NCBI GenBank assembly: GCA_937921935.1
Contig: CAKZWQ010000002.1
Location: forward strand, 1-64,000
Reading direction: 5' to 3'
From: an uncultured Gammaproteobacteria bacterium
GTDB lineage: Bacteria; Pseudomonadota; Gammaproteobacteria; Steroidobacterales; GCA-2729495
Length of the DNA stretch: 64,000 bases
The notes under the pieces were generated by a model. It did not search any database. It worked only from the letters and a program-made list of their open reading frames with translations, and was not told where the DNA came from. A program made the translations under genes and the position numbers. This document shows positions 28,264 to 36,306 of the stretch, piece after piece; position 1 is the stretch's first letter, and every line of letters begins with the position of its first letter.

Positions 28264-28347
28264 GTGAATGGCCGCGAACAGCGGAAAAACGATGGGACCA
28301 AAGATGCGCGGATCTCCCCGTGACTGCGCCGGCTGGTGCCGGTCACG

Positions 28348-28386
28348 ATAGATTCAGGCGGACCCGGGCGCAATAGATTCAGGCGG
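28348..28386. repeat. Short tandem duplication at a gene edge
   Basis: The 14-mer ATAGATTCAGGCGG occurs at 28348-28361 and again at 28373-28386, a 25-bp period. It lies where the upstream reading frame of the membrane protein is broken. Confidence 0.7.
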
Positions 28387-28398
28387 CGGGCAATAAAA

Positions 28399-28420
28399 AA
28401 CGGGGCCAGCTGGCCCCGTT
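28399..28420 (-). terminator. Intrinsic terminator
   Basis: A perfect palindrome, AACGGGGCCAGCTGGCCCCGTT, is followed on the minus strand by TTTT-ATTG. It lies 26 bp beyond the stop of the 72-aa gene at 28447. Confidence 0.88.
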
Positions 28421-28446
28421 CCCAAGTGCGCATGGCAACGCCGGCT

Positions 28447-28665
28447 TCAGTCGTTTTGCGCCGATGTTTCGTCACTGCCACTGGCCAGCATGGCGCGCCG
28501 GCGCGACGGGGTCGTGTCCCGTGGTTTGCTGCGGCGCTCTTCGTGCGGCCCAGTCGGGCTGCCGTTGATCAGGTCTGATACATAGGGGTCCCAGCCCGCG
28601 GTGGCCTCCTCAAGTCCCTTGAGGTCATCGCTGCTGTTGGTGTCGTCCTTGTCACCGGGCATCAT
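28447..28665 (-). CDS. Small acidic/polar hypothetical protein
   Basis: A 72-residue protein starting MMPGDKDDTNSSDDLKG. The N-terminal half is acidic and the C-terminal half basic, and low complexity suggests disorder. AGGAAGA 6 nt upstream of 28665 favours this start over an ATG ten codons earlier. A strong terminator follows the gene, supporting a real single-gene transcript. I recognise no family. Confidence 0.55.
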   Translation of the reverse strand: MMPGDKDDTNSSDDLKGLEEATAGWDPYVSDLINGSPTGPHEERRSKPRDTTPSRRRAMLASGSDETSAQND

Positions 28666-28761
28666 TGCGTGTCTTCCTGTATCTCGTAATGTCATGACTA
28701 TAGGGCCGGTCGCCCGGCGTGCCTCCGATGTGGGTCACACTGCTACGGTTGAAGCGTTTTT

Positions 28762-28777
28762 CGTGACCTGCGTCACA
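28762..28777. promoter_or_regulatory. Crp-like palindrome
   Basis: CGTGACCTGCGTCACA matches the Crp/Vfr consensus TGTGA-N6-TCACA at nine of ten conserved positions. It lies in the 281-bp divergent gap (28666-28946) between two small genes, 170 bp before the start at 28947. Nothing else is seen in this gap. Confidence 0.5.
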
Positions 28778-28946
28778 GGTGTTTTGTTTAATTCGTCACT
28801 GCTCGCAGGGCAGATGCCTGGCGGATGCAGCCTTAGTATTATCAGCAAACGGTGGACGACTGGCGACCCTGGTCTGCGACCCCGGCCACTGGTTACACGG
28901 ACGGTATTCTCCCACTGGCAGATGACAGATTTATTAGGTAACGAGC

Positions 28947-29291
28947 ATGGCTGAACAAGAGGTTTTCTGGACCGGGCGCAGCCCGCTGACTGATGCAAAA
29001 GTGGTCGCGGTGGCTGAGGATCCGGCCTTTGCCGAGGCGGTTACACAGGCCTGCACGGCAGCCGGGGGGGATCCCGAGCGCTACATCGCAGCAAGCGGCG
29101 AATTCGGCAGCTGGCTAGTGGAGCTAAAGGCCGCCGGCGAATCCCGACGGCTGATCTGGAACGGCAAGGACGGTCGCCTGAGCCTGGATACCCCTAACCC
29201 GGGGGGCGGCTGGAATGAGTTGGCCGCCGAAGACTTGGACAAACCTGCCGTGGCTGATCTGCAGGCGGCCATCAAGCGGTTGCTGGCCTAG
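28947..29291 (+). CDS. Hypothetical protein (114 aa)
   Basis: This soluble 114-residue protein has no signal peptide or membrane segment. Its composition is typical of a real gene (alternating helix and strand; a WTGRSPLTDAKVVAVAEDPAF start), but I recognise no domain. A possible Crp-type site lies upstream. It is followed by several other unrecognised small genes on the same strand. Confidence 0.55.
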   Translation: MAEQEVFWTGRSPLTDAKVVAVAEDPAFAEAVTQACTAAGGDPERYIAASGEFGSWLVELKAAGESRRLIWNGKDGRLSLDTPNPGGGWNELAAEDLDKPAVADLQAAIKRLLA

Positions 29292-29384
29292 CCGGTGAAG
29301 CGATCGGCTTATGGGTCAGTTCACAGGTTGCGCCGGGCGGACGCTGGTAGGATATTTCATGATTAGCGTGCCCGGAGAGGGTCA

Positions 29385-29597
29385 ATGAGCGGCCAGGAAA
29401 GTTTGCGGGAGCAAGTCGAACGACGTCTGCCGGGATGGGAATCCTGGTACGCGAGTGTGTTCGACGCTGCCGTTGACCTGGGACTGCTGCGGGCGCGTGT
29501 CTGTCCCCCGTCGCAACTCTTGTTATCTAATAGTCATGCGCGGGTGCGCAGTGCGGCAGAAGACGCGCACCGCGAGAAGTGGGGCGGAAAAGAATAG
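29385..29597 (+). CDS. Small hypothetical protein (70 aa)
   Basis: A 70-residue, mostly helical, charged product. GGAGAGGG shortly before the ATG supports translation. It ends 14 nt before the next gene, so the two may be co-transcribed. No family recognised. Confidence 0.5.
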   Translation: MSGQESLREQVERRLPGWESWYASVFDAAVDLGLLRARVCPPSQLLLSNSHARVRSAAEDAHREKWGGKE

Positions 29598-29611
29598 CGG
29601 CCTGAGGATTT

Positions 29612-29959
29612 ATGGGCCTGTCTTTGCTGGGCAGTATCTTCTGGCTGCTTGGCGTCACGGGCAGTTTGTTATGGCCTGCCTTCGTGGCGCTGGCTGTTGC
29701 CCACTGGTTACGGCCGCCGCCTGCTAATGTCGGCCGATTCCTGAGATTCGCAATCCCCCTGAGCTACCTGGTGATACTCGGCAGTCATGCCGCCCTGGCA
29801 GATACTGTGTTGCTCGGTGCCCGGCGGGCGGCTGAAACGGGCGTCATGTTCATCGCCTGGTCGCGCATTGTCCTGGTGCTGCTGACAGAGACGGTACTTG
29901 CGGTGCTGGCCTTGTCAGCCTTGCGAATATGCCTCGACCGTCGCCCACGGCGCCGATAA
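29612..29959 (+). CDS. Small membrane protein (115 aa), hypothetical
   Basis: This product has about three to four hydrophobic segments (about 5-28, 42-62 and 78-106) and ends in a basic tail, DRRPRRR, so it is probably an inner-membrane protein. I recognise no family. It follows the 70-aa gene by 14 nt. Confidence 0.55.
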   Translation: MGLSLLGSIFWLLGVTGSLLWPAFVALAVAHWLRPPPANVGRFLRFAIPLSYLVILGSHAALADTVLLGARRAAETGVMFIAWSRIVLVLLTETVLAVLALSALRICLDRRPRRR

Positions 29960-30020
29960 ATGCCCCCGATCCGCTAGAATCCCGTGCCACAGCGTCGGTA
30001 TTTGAAGGAAGCTTGCGATT

Positions 30021-30527
30021 ATGCGGTCAGCACCCGCCTTACTTTTCCTGTGCAGCTGGTTGAGCTGTGCGCCATTGGCCGCGGCAACGGATTGCCCTGA
30101 GCGCTCCCGCTCGCTGATGCTGGCTACCGATCCTGATGTGGCGGATGTGCGCAGTGCGACGGCAGCCTGCGCGGTTGCCTATGCCGACGGAGACATGTCG
30201 GCGGCTTATTACCTGGGCCTCCTGAACCTGGGCCTTGCTGACTGGCAGCCCGAGCGCGCAGCGGATCTCATTAGCGTGGCCGCCCAGGCCGGCATGCCAG
30301 AGGCCCAGTATTGGCTGGCCTGGCAGCTGGAGGCAGGGCCACTACTGTCCAACGATCCGGTGCGGGCCCTGCAATGGTATGAGGACGCGGCGGAGCAGTC
30401 CCATCCCCTGGCCCTCGCGCGCCTGGCTGACGCTTATGAATCCGGCGATCTTGGTTTGCAGCCCGCGCCTGCGCGGGCTGCTGAGCTGCGGGCCCTGGCG
30501 GCCAGCTGTGCCGCTAACAATCAATAG
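30021..30527 (+). CDS. Exported Sel1-like repeat protein
   Basis: The 168-residue protein has a signal peptide (1-20, LFLCSWLSCAPLAAA) and then about three Sel1-type helical repeats, seen in AAYYLGLLNLG, AQAGMPEAQYWLAWQLE and AEQSHPLALARLADAYESG. Such repeats are protein-binding scaffolds in the envelope. The partner is unknown. It is followed after 18 nt by a carbonic anhydrase gene. Confidence 0.75.
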   Translation: MRSAPALLFLCSWLSCAPLAAATDCPERSRSLMLATDPDVADVRSATAACAVAYADGDMSAAYYLGLLNLGLADWQPERAADLISVAAQAGMPEAQYWLAWQLEAGPLLSNDPVRALQWYEDAAEQSHPLALARLADAYESGDLGLQPAPARAAELRALAASCAANNQ

Positions 30528-30545
30528 GTATGAGTTATCAATCAG

Positions 30546-31211
30546 ATGAGTAAGCCTCAGGACATCGTTACCAAGTTGCTGAATAACAATCGCGCCTGGG
30601 CTGAGGAAGTCCGCATTGCCGATCCGGATTTTTTCGAGCGGCTTAAAGCGCAGCAGTCACCGGAGTTTCTCTGGATCGGTTGTTCTGACAGTCGGGTGCC
30701 GGCCAATCAGATCACCGGGCTCATGCCGGGCGAGGTTTTCGTGCATCGCAATGTGGCCAACCTGGTGCCCGGCGAAGACATGAACAGTCATTCGGTGATC
30801 CAGTACGCTGTTGAAGCGCTCAAGGTTCAGCACATTATTGTCTGTGGCCACTATGGTTGCGGTGGCGTTAAAGCCGCCTTGCACGGCGATCGCCTTGGGC
30901 TGGTGGACTACTGGTTGACGGGTGTGCGTGAGTTGCGGGATCGTGAAAGCGAGGCCCTTGCCGCCATGCCCGACGATGCGATGCGCCACGACCGCTTGTG
31001 TGAGCTCAACGTGATCGAACAGGTCCGCAACCTCAGTAACACCCTGGTTGTGCGCCGCGCCTGGTCTTCCGGGCAGCCCCTGGAGTTGCATGGCTGGATC
31101 TATCGGGTCGAAGACGGCTTGCTGCATGATCTGGGCATGCGCTCGAACAGTGCGGAGCAGGCGGCAAAACTCTGCGCGGCGGCCCGGGAGCAAACCCTTA
31201 AGGCCCACTGA
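30546..31211 (+). CDS. can: Beta-class carbonic anhydrase
   Basis: This enzyme converts CO2 to bicarbonate in the cytoplasm. The 221 residues carry the zinc ligands Cys46, His102 and Cys105 with the Asp48-Arg50 dyad (CSDSR, then HYGCGG), and VHRNVANLV is typical of the Can subtype. It overlaps the following DUF456 gene by one base (TGATG), so the two are probably translated together. Confidence 0.95.
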   Translation: MSKPQDIVTKLLNNNRAWAEEVRIADPDFFERLKAQQSPEFLWIGCSDSRVPANQITGLMPGEVFVHRNVANLVPGEDMNSHSVIQYAVEALKVQHIIVCGHYGCGGVKAALHGDRLGLVDYWLTGVRELRDRESEALAAMPDDAMRHDRLCELNVIEQVRNLSNTLVVRRAWSSGQPLELHGWIYRVEDGLLHDLGMRSNSAEQAAKLCAAAREQTLKAH

Positions 31212-31699
31212 TGGGCGTGACCGAATGGTCCCTGCTGGTGCTTGGTGCCTTGCTCGCCCTGGGCGGCTTTGCCGGCCTCATTCTGCCGGCCTTGCCGGGC
31301 GCCCCCATCATGTTTGCCGGTTTTGTCCTGATGGCCTGGGCGGAAGATTTTCTGTTCGTCGGCCCGTGGACCCTCGCTGCCCTGGCAATGCTCGCCGTGC
31401 TCACCTACGTGATCGATTTCGTGGCCGGACTGCTGGGCGCCCAGCGCTTCGGCGCCTCGCCGCGGGCCATTGTCGGCGCGGGGGTGGGCGGTATCGTCGG
31501 CCTGTTCTTCGGTTTACCGGGCATTCTGCTCGGGCCCTTGCTAGGCGCCTGTGCCGGTCAGTTTTCTGTGGTCCGGGACCTGCGTTCCGCTGGTCGAGCG
31601 GGCATCGGTACAGCTATCGGCCTGCTGCTAGGCGCCGCGCTGAAAGTTGCCATCGCTTTCAGCATGGTCGGCTTGTTCCTGTTCATGCGCTTTGTCTAA
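31211..31699 (+). CDS. DUF456 family membrane protein
   Basis: The 162-residue protein is almost wholly hydrophobic with about five helices rich in glycine. LPALPGAPIMFAGFV and the glycine-rich FFGLPGILLGPLLGA are hallmark DUF456 segments. Function is unknown; the glycine-zipper helices suggest oligomerisation. It is translationally linked to the carbonic anhydrase, which raises but does not prove a role in CO2 or bicarbonate handling. Confidence 0.85.
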   Translation: MGVTEWSLLVLGALLALGGFAGLILPALPGAPIMFAGFVLMAWAEDFLFVGPWTLAALAMLAVLTYVIDFVAGLLGAQRFGASPRAIVGAGVGGIVGLFFGLPGILLGPLLGACAGQFSVVRDLRSAGRAGIGTAIGLLLGAALKVAIAFSMVGLFLFMRFV

Positions 31700-31707
31700 G
31701 GGCATTA

Positions 31708-32109
31708 ATGAAGACAGCCGATGACATCCTGTCTGACTATTGCGAGCTGCTGATCAGGCACATTGCCTCCCTGATGCTGGATCCCCATCGCTACTTCGAA
31801 CAGAAACTCCTCGGTCAGCTTGCCCTGGCCGATACACTGCCGGCGCGGCTGGAATTGTTCCAGCGACTGCTGGCCTGGACCCGGCCGGGCAATTTGCTGG
31901 ATGCAACACAAGCTGCGGAGCTGGACAGCCTGCTCGGTGAGCGGACATTGCCCAGCGCAAGGTTCGCGCACGCGCATCCCGGGCCGGTGGCAAACTTGCT
32001 GATCGGCGCACCAGAGCCGGCAAAGTTGCAGCGCCTGCTGGCGGACGGCGGCCTGGGGGAGGCTGATCAGCGTGTGGTTCGCGCCGCCCTGGCGGCCAAC
32101 CGATCTTGA
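31708..32109 (+). CDS. Hypothetical helical protein (133 aa)
   Basis: From the ATG at 31708, 8 nt after the DUF456 gene, the frame encodes 133 residues, mainly helical and leucine-rich, with no signal peptide and no domain I recognise. A much longer open frame reaching into the carbonic anhydrase gene is rejected as a shadow. Confidence is moderate because the ribosome site is poor. Confidence 0.5.
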   Translation: MKTADDILSDYCELLIRHIASLMLDPHRYFEQKLLGQLALADTLPARLELFQRLLAWTRPGNLLDATQAAELDSLLGERTLPSARFAHAHPGPVANLLIGAPEPAKLQRLLADGGLGEADQRVVRAALAANRS

Positions 32110-32155
32110 GCCCCTGGGCTATTATCCTTGTCACAGTTAACCCGGACATCAGGAT

Positions 32156-32488
32156 ATGCAGCTGGCTCTTTTTGTAAGAACCCGGACTAAACCGGGGCAA
32201 CGTGAACTGGTCCGTCGCGCCTGGGAGGAGCTGATGAAGCCCGGGGTCGATGGCAACACGCAGCAGCCAGTCTACTTTTTCTGCGAAGACAAAGACGATG
32301 ATGATGTGTTCTGCCTGTTTGAGATCTACCAGACCCAGAGCAGTTTCGAGAAAGCCTCGGAGTCCAGTCGCTTTGCCGACTACATGGCCCGGATCGGACA
32401 CCTGCTGGACGGACCGCCGGTGGTTAACCTGACCACACCGGTGTGGGGCAAGGGCGTGAGTGATCAGGACATGCAGCGGATTGGTTAA
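32156..32488 (+). CDS. Antibiotic biosynthesis monooxygenase (ABM/YgiN-like) domain protein
   Basis: This 110-residue protein has the ferredoxin-like ABM plan: VRTRTKPGQRELVRRAWEE, then FCLFEIYQTQSSFEKASES and a helix SSRFADYMARIGHLL. YgiN-type members oxidise or reduce quinols, but many have other roles. It precedes a selenoprotein-W-like gene by 24 nt. Confidence 0.75.
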   Translation: MQLALFVRTRTKPGQRELVRRAWEELMKPGVDGNTQQPVYFFCEDKDDDDVFCLFEIYQTQSSFEKASESSRFADYMARIGHLLDGPPVVNLTTPVWGKGVSDQDMQRIG

Positions 32489-32512
32489 GACGGAGACGAG
32501 CAGGGGGCCGGC

Positions 32513-32788
32513 ATGAGCGTAAAGATCGAAATCGAGTACTGCACGGGCTGTAAGTGGCTACTGCGAGCTGCGTGGCTGGCCCAGGAATTGCTGACCACCT
32601 TCGAGCAGGAGCTTGATGAGGTGTCTTTGCGGCCCGGTAGCGAGGGCGGAATATTCGAGGTACGCCTCAATGGCGAAGCCCTTTGGTCCAGGGCGGCAGA
32701 AGGTCGCTTTCCCGAGGCCAAGGAACTCAAGCAGAGGTTGCGTGACCGCATCGCGCCCGGTCGCGATCTCGGGCACGTCGACAGCTAA
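32513..32788 (+). CDS. SelT/SelW/SelH (Rdx) family thioredoxin-like protein
   Basis: The 91-residue protein starts with VKIEIEYCTGCKWLLRAAWLAQELL, in which C10-x-x-C13 is the Cys version of the CxxU redox site of selenoprotein W. EGGIFEVRLNGEALWSR matches the rest of the Rdx fold. These proteins bind redox partners; their bacterial role is poorly defined. It lies between the ABM gene and an alpha/beta hydrolase on the same strand. Confidence 0.88.
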   Translation: MSVKIEIEYCTGCKWLLRAAWLAQELLTTFEQELDEVSLRPGSEGGIFEVRLNGEALWSRAAEGRFPEAKELKQRLRDRIAPGRDLGHVDS

Positions 32789-32798
32789 AGTCCCTCGC

Positions 32799-33605
32799 AT
32801 GGCCCCTATCCCGGAGATCGTCGTGCCGGTGTCTGCAGCAGGCCGGCACTTTCGCCTGGCAGCCTGGTCCCGTGAGACAGGCAGCGAAGATCTCCTGCTG
32901 CTTGTCCATGGCCTGGGCTGCTCCAAGAACAGTTTTGCAGAACTCTGGTCCCGCCCGGAATTCCGCGACTGGTCGCTGCTGGCCGTTGATCTGCCGGGCT
33001 TTGGCCGCTCGCCGCGGCCCGCCGATTACAGTTATGACCTGCGGCAGCAGGCCCAGCTTGTGGCCGGCCTGCTCGACCAGCGAGCATCCCGCCGGGTCCA
33101 TTTGCTGGCTCACAGCATGGGTGGCACTGTTGCCTTGTTGCTGGATACGCGCATGCTTTCGCGCCTGGCCAGCCTGGTGGTGGTGGAGCCTCGCCTGGTG
33201 GCCGAAAGCTGCGGCGTGGCGGCCGAGGCAGCACGGGTTCCCGAAGCTGATTTTGAAGCTGCATTTCTGCAGCCCTTTCGTCGCCGGGTGGCGGCGGATC
33301 CGCGCGTGTCCTTCGATGCCGGTCACGCTGACCCCGTGGCCTTTCGCCGCAGCGCTGTGTCACTGATGCACTGGGCGGGGAGTGGTGAAATGCTGGGCCG
33401 TTTCACCGCCGCACCGTGTCCGGCCTGGTTTGTTTACGGGGCTGACAATCGACACCTGGCTGAAGTCCGTGCGCTGCCCCCGGAGCAAGTTGTCATGATC
33501 GAGACCGCCGCGCATTTTCCCATGCAGGATAATCCGGACGCTTTTTATGGCGCCCTGTCGGTCTTGTTAAACTCCCGCTCCCAGGAACAGTCCGGAGCAG
33601 GCTGA
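32799..33605 (+). CDS. Alpha/beta hydrolase
   Basis: The 268-residue hydrolase has the oxyanion region LLLVHGLGCSKNSFAE, the nucleophile elbow HSMGG (Ser) and the final His in TAAHFPMQDNPDAF. VDLPGFGRSPRP is the usual loop after strand 4. The substrate cannot be told. The start at 32799 is chosen because the open frame before it overlaps the Rdx gene out of frame; its ribosome site is weak. It overlaps the next gene by one base. Confidence 0.85.
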   Translation: MAPIPEIVVPVSAAGRHFRLAAWSRETGSEDLLLLVHGLGCSKNSFAELWSRPEFRDWSLLAVDLPGFGRSPRPADYSYDLRQQAQLVAGLLDQRASRRVHLLAHSMGGTVALLLDTRMLSRLASLVVVEPRLVAESCGVAAEAARVPEADFEAAFLQPFRRRVAADPRVSFDAGHADPVAFRRSAVSLMHWAGSGEMLGRFTAAPCPAWFVYGADNRHLAEVRALPPEQVVMIETAAHFPMQDNPDAFYGALSVLLNSRSQEQSGAG

Positions 33606-33976
33606 TGCGCGTATCCGTTACCGGCGATATCCCCGAGACCCCGGCACTCAGTGAATTAGAGCGGGCCGTGCTCAGCGTCGCCCTGGAGGCGGGGGATACG
33701 GCCTGGCAGGCGCAGCTGAATCTGGCTGAGGTGGCCTCGCGCACTTACAGTGGGGTGGGTTTCATGACCAAATTACGCTTGCCGCCGGACGCGCCCAAAG
33801 CGGCTGCCGCGGCCCGGGTAGGCGCGGTGGCAGGCACGCACCAGGCCCTGCCCAGCGGTGCCGAATTCCTGGTGGATGTCAGGGATGGGCGGCTACATAG
33901 CCTGGAAGCCTTTTGTTACGACGGCATATGGCCGACCGATGAGAGTGGATTTCAGCTGGCAACTAAGGTTTCATAA
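33605..33976 (+). CDS. Hypothetical protein (123 aa)
   Basis: This 123-residue soluble protein is coupled to the hydrolase (TGATG overlap). SRTYSGVGFMTKLRLP and DVRDGRLHSLEAFCYDGIWP look like a folded alpha/beta protein, and the C-terminal part recalls small conserved hypothetical proteins of gammaproteobacteria. I recognise no named family. The tight overlap suggests a shared task with the hydrolase. Confidence 0.6.
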   Translation: MRVSVTGDIPETPALSELERAVLSVALEAGDTAWQAQLNLAEVASRTYSGVGFMTKLRLPPDAPKAAAAARVGAVAGTHQALPSGAEFLVDVRDGRLHSLEAFCYDGIWPTDESGFQLATKVS

Positions 33977-34045
33977 AATAACGAGTATGGGCTGTGCCGA
34001 ACGTCGGCACCGGGCCCGGCAGCGAAACGATAAGAGCGATCAAGC

Positions 34046-34444
34046 ATGACTGGATACGGAAAACTGAATCTTGCCGGCATGGTGACCCTGCCTGCGGCGG
34101 CAGCCCTGGCGGCGCTGATTTCTTTCGGCCCGCGCACGGACACTCTGCTCACGGTCGCCGGCATCAACCTGATTCCCATGTTGCTGGGAGGGCTGGTTTC
34201 AGCCCTGTTGCTGCGCGGCGCTAACCGGGCGCGCGCCGGCCAGTTGATCGCTTTATGGCCTACCTGGATACCGGCAATCATGGGCACGGTCTGGTACCTG
34301 TGGCGGGCGGTGTTGCCGGAAGAAGTGGCGCCCGGGCGCGAATACCTGGCGGCCCCGCAGTATCTTTTGCTGGGCGTCATCGCCCTGACCTTCGTTGCCT
34401 GGATCGGTTGCCGAATGGCGCGCGCCGGCCAGAATTCCGGCTGA
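34046..34444 (+). CDS. Four-helix membrane protein, hypothetical
   Basis: The 132 residues have about four hydrophobic helices (about 10-28, 36-57, 66-88 and 104-122). No family is recognised. It begins 69 bp after the previous gene and ends 9 nt before a DUF6687-like gene. Confidence 0.6.
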   Translation: MTGYGKLNLAGMVTLPAAAALAALISFGPRTDTLLTVAGINLIPMLLGGLVSALLLRGANRARAGQLIALWPTWIPAIMGTVWYLWRAVLPEEVAPGREYLAAPQYLLLGVIALTFVAWIGCRMARAGQNSG

Positions 34445-34453
34445 GCTGTCCGC

Positions 34454-35503
34454 GTGCCTGCTACCGCCGCCAGCGCTGCGCCGGCCTCCCTGCCGGTTGC
34501 TCCTCAGTTCGTCCCCTACACTGACCTGGGTGATCGGCCGAATGTGATCGTGGATGGTCCGCCTCAGAAGGCCACCGAGCTGACCCTGTCCCACTGGCCA
34601 AACAACCAGACTCCGGATGAGCTCAAGCGCGATACCTCGACTGCCATTGCTTTCGCCTACCTTGATCGTCCCGAGCTGCATCGGGACCTGGATGCTATCT
34701 CCAACAGCCATTTTGATGAAGACGGCTTGTTCAGCATGTTTGCCCTGGTGCATTCAGCGACTGCGCTGGCGCACCGCGAGCTGCTAATTGATGCTTCCCG
34801 CGCGGGTGATTTCGGAATTTTCGACCATCGGGATGCGGCGCGGTTGGCGTTCACGATTGAGGCTTTTGCCGACCCCGCGACCTCGCCGCTGCCGGCCGAT
34901 ACATTTGCTGTCTGCGATCGGCGGCGAACCGCTCGGTTGTATGCCGCCATGCTCGATATCTTGCCCGGCATTCTCGATGACTTGCCCGGCCACCAGGCTT
35001 ACTGGCAGGCTCAGGACGCCCATCTGGAGGCAAGCTTGGGCCAGCTGGCCGACGGCACGGTCCAGATCCAGGAGGTAGCGGAACTCGATCTGGCGCTTGT
35101 GCGCATACCCGAGACCTTGGCAGCACAGCGGGTTTCCCGTTATCTGCAGACCGAAGCCGCGGTGATTCACCCCTTCGCTATTCATCAGTCGACCCAGTGC
35201 AATCGCCTGTTGCGTATTCAGGCCCGGCGCTATGAATTCCAGTACCGCTATGAAAGCTGGGTGCAGCTTGCGTCCAGACGCCCGGCCTTGCGAGTTGATC
35301 TGGCCGGACTGGCCGATGCCTTGAATGCTCGCGAGACGGCGCCCGGTACCTGGTGTGGTGAGCCGGTAACCGACGTGGCACCGCGCTGTTACCTGGATGG
35401 TGTGGAAGCCTCGGCGTTGCCGGAAGCCGAGTTTATTGACCTGTTATGCGGCTATTTGCGGGAGTCTCCGATTGCGTGGGATCCCTATGACTGGGAGGCA
35501 TGA
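34454..35503 (+). CDS. DUF6687-like protein, GTG start
   Basis: This 349-residue soluble protein contains NVIVDGPPQKATELTLSHWP and NSHFDEDGLFSMFALV, which resemble the DUF6687 family, mainly known to me from Actinobacteria. The conserved His and Asp residues (SHW, SHFDED, IFDHRD) suggest a metal site of DHH-like flavour, but this is inference. Translation starts at GTG with no strong ribosome site. It overlaps the following VOC gene by 17 bp. Confidence 0.7.
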   Translation: MPATAASAAPASLPVAPQFVPYTDLGDRPNVIVDGPPQKATELTLSHWPNNQTPDELKRDTSTAIAFAYLDRPELHRDLDAISNSHFDEDGLFSMFALVHSATALAHRELLIDASRAGDFGIFDHRDAARLAFTIEAFADPATSPLPADTFAVCDRRRTARLYAAMLDILPGILDDLPGHQAYWQAQDAHLEASLGQLADGTVQIQEVAELDLALVRIPETLAAQRVSRYLQTEAAVIHPFAIHQSTQCNRLLRIQARRYEFQYRYESWVQLASRRPALRVDLAGLADALNARETAPGTWCGEPVTDVAPRCYLDGVEASALPEAEFIDLLCGYLRESPIAWDPYDWEA

Positions 35504-35942
35504 CCCAGCTGACAGCCCGCCGCGGCCCTTTCATCTTGCCGTCCCCGTCCATGATCTGGATGCTGCCCGCGCTTTCTATGGCGGTATCCTGAACTGCCCC
35601 GAAGGGCGCAGCGATGCTACCTGGATCGATTTTAATCTCTACGGTCACCAGTTCGTCTGTCATTTGAGCGCAACGGCTACCGGTGTTGTTGCCGGCAATC
35701 TGAATCTCGTTGATGGTGACGCTGTGCCAGTGCCGCACTTCGGCGTGGTCCTGCCGATGGAGGAATGGCGACACCTGGGTGATCAACTGCGGGCGGCCGG
35801 CGTCGACTTCCTGCTCGGACCGCGTATCCGTTTTGCCGGTCAGGCAGGTGAGCAAGGGACCTTATTCGTGCAGGATCCCAGTGGAAATATTTTGGAATTC
35901 AAGGGCTTGCGGGATCTCGGGGAGCTGTTCCGCGCTGATTAA
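35487..35942 (+). CDS. VOC (glyoxalase/dioxygenase) family protein
   Basis: From the ATG at 35487 the product has 151 residues. It starts PFHLAVPVHDLDAARAFYGGIL, the classic first VOC strand with a metal-binding His, and ends LFVQDPSGNILEFKGL, with the closing metal-binding Glu. The middle has HQFVCHL. Members are glyoxalases, fosfomycin-resistance enzymes or dioxygenases; which one is not evident. It overlaps the upstream gene by 17 bp and is convergent with the DksA-like gene. Confidence 0.85.
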   Translation: MTGRHDPADSPPRPFHLAVPVHDLDAARAFYGGILNCPEGRSDATWIDFNLYGHQFVCHLSATATGVVAGNLNLVDGDAVPVPHFGVVLPMEEWRHLGDQLRAAGVDFLLGPRIRFAGQAGEQGTLFVQDPSGNILEFKGLRDLGELFRAD

Positions 35943-35947
35943 ATGTC

Positions 35948-36289
35948 TCAGGCGTCGTGGACTTCCGCGCAGTCCACGCATTCGGTGCACGCCGGTCTGG
36001 CTTCCAGGCGCTGGGGGCTAATCTCTTCCCCGCAGCCAATACAGATGCCGTAGCGGCCGTTCTCGAGTCTTTGCAGGGCGGCATCGATCTCGGCGATTTC
36101 CTCAATCGCTTCAGTTTCCAGGGCGGAGACCACGGCCACGTTACCCAGTTGCGCTGCCTGCTCTGATGAATCCGCTTCCAGGGGCTCGCGCGCGTGGGCG
36201 TGAATTCGATCCACGCGCTTTGTCAGCTCACGTTTTTCCTGCATCAATCGTGCACGGATTTCTTCCTGCTCCTTAGGGCTCATCTCCAT
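35948..36289 (-). CDS. DksA/TraR-type C4 zinc finger protein
   Basis: The 113-residue protein has an N-terminal coiled coil (KEQEEIRARLMQEKRELTKR), an Asp/Glu-rich turn and the zinc site YGICIGCGEEISPQRL...CTECVDC, with the four-Cys TraR/DksA pattern. DksA-like proteins enter the RNA polymerase secondary channel with ppGpp. A second ATG two codons later (36283) is possible. It is the last gene of the UspA/FixL/FixJ-like unit, 17 nt after the regulator, suggesting a role in the same oxygen or stress response. Confidence 0.87.
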   Translation of the reverse strand: MEMSPKEQEEIRARLMQEKRELTKRVDRIHAHAREPLEADSSEQAAQLGNVAVVSALETEAIEEIAEIDAALQRLENGRYGICIGCGEEISPQRLEARPACTECVDCAEVHDA

Positions 36290-36306
36290 TTCTAGTCTCG
36301 CTATGC

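Noticed and set aside
32613..32798. Upstream extension of the alpha/beta hydrolase into the SelW-like gene
   Set aside because: The extension overlaps the Rdx gene in another frame and adds no hydrolase motif; the ATG at 32799 is a better start.
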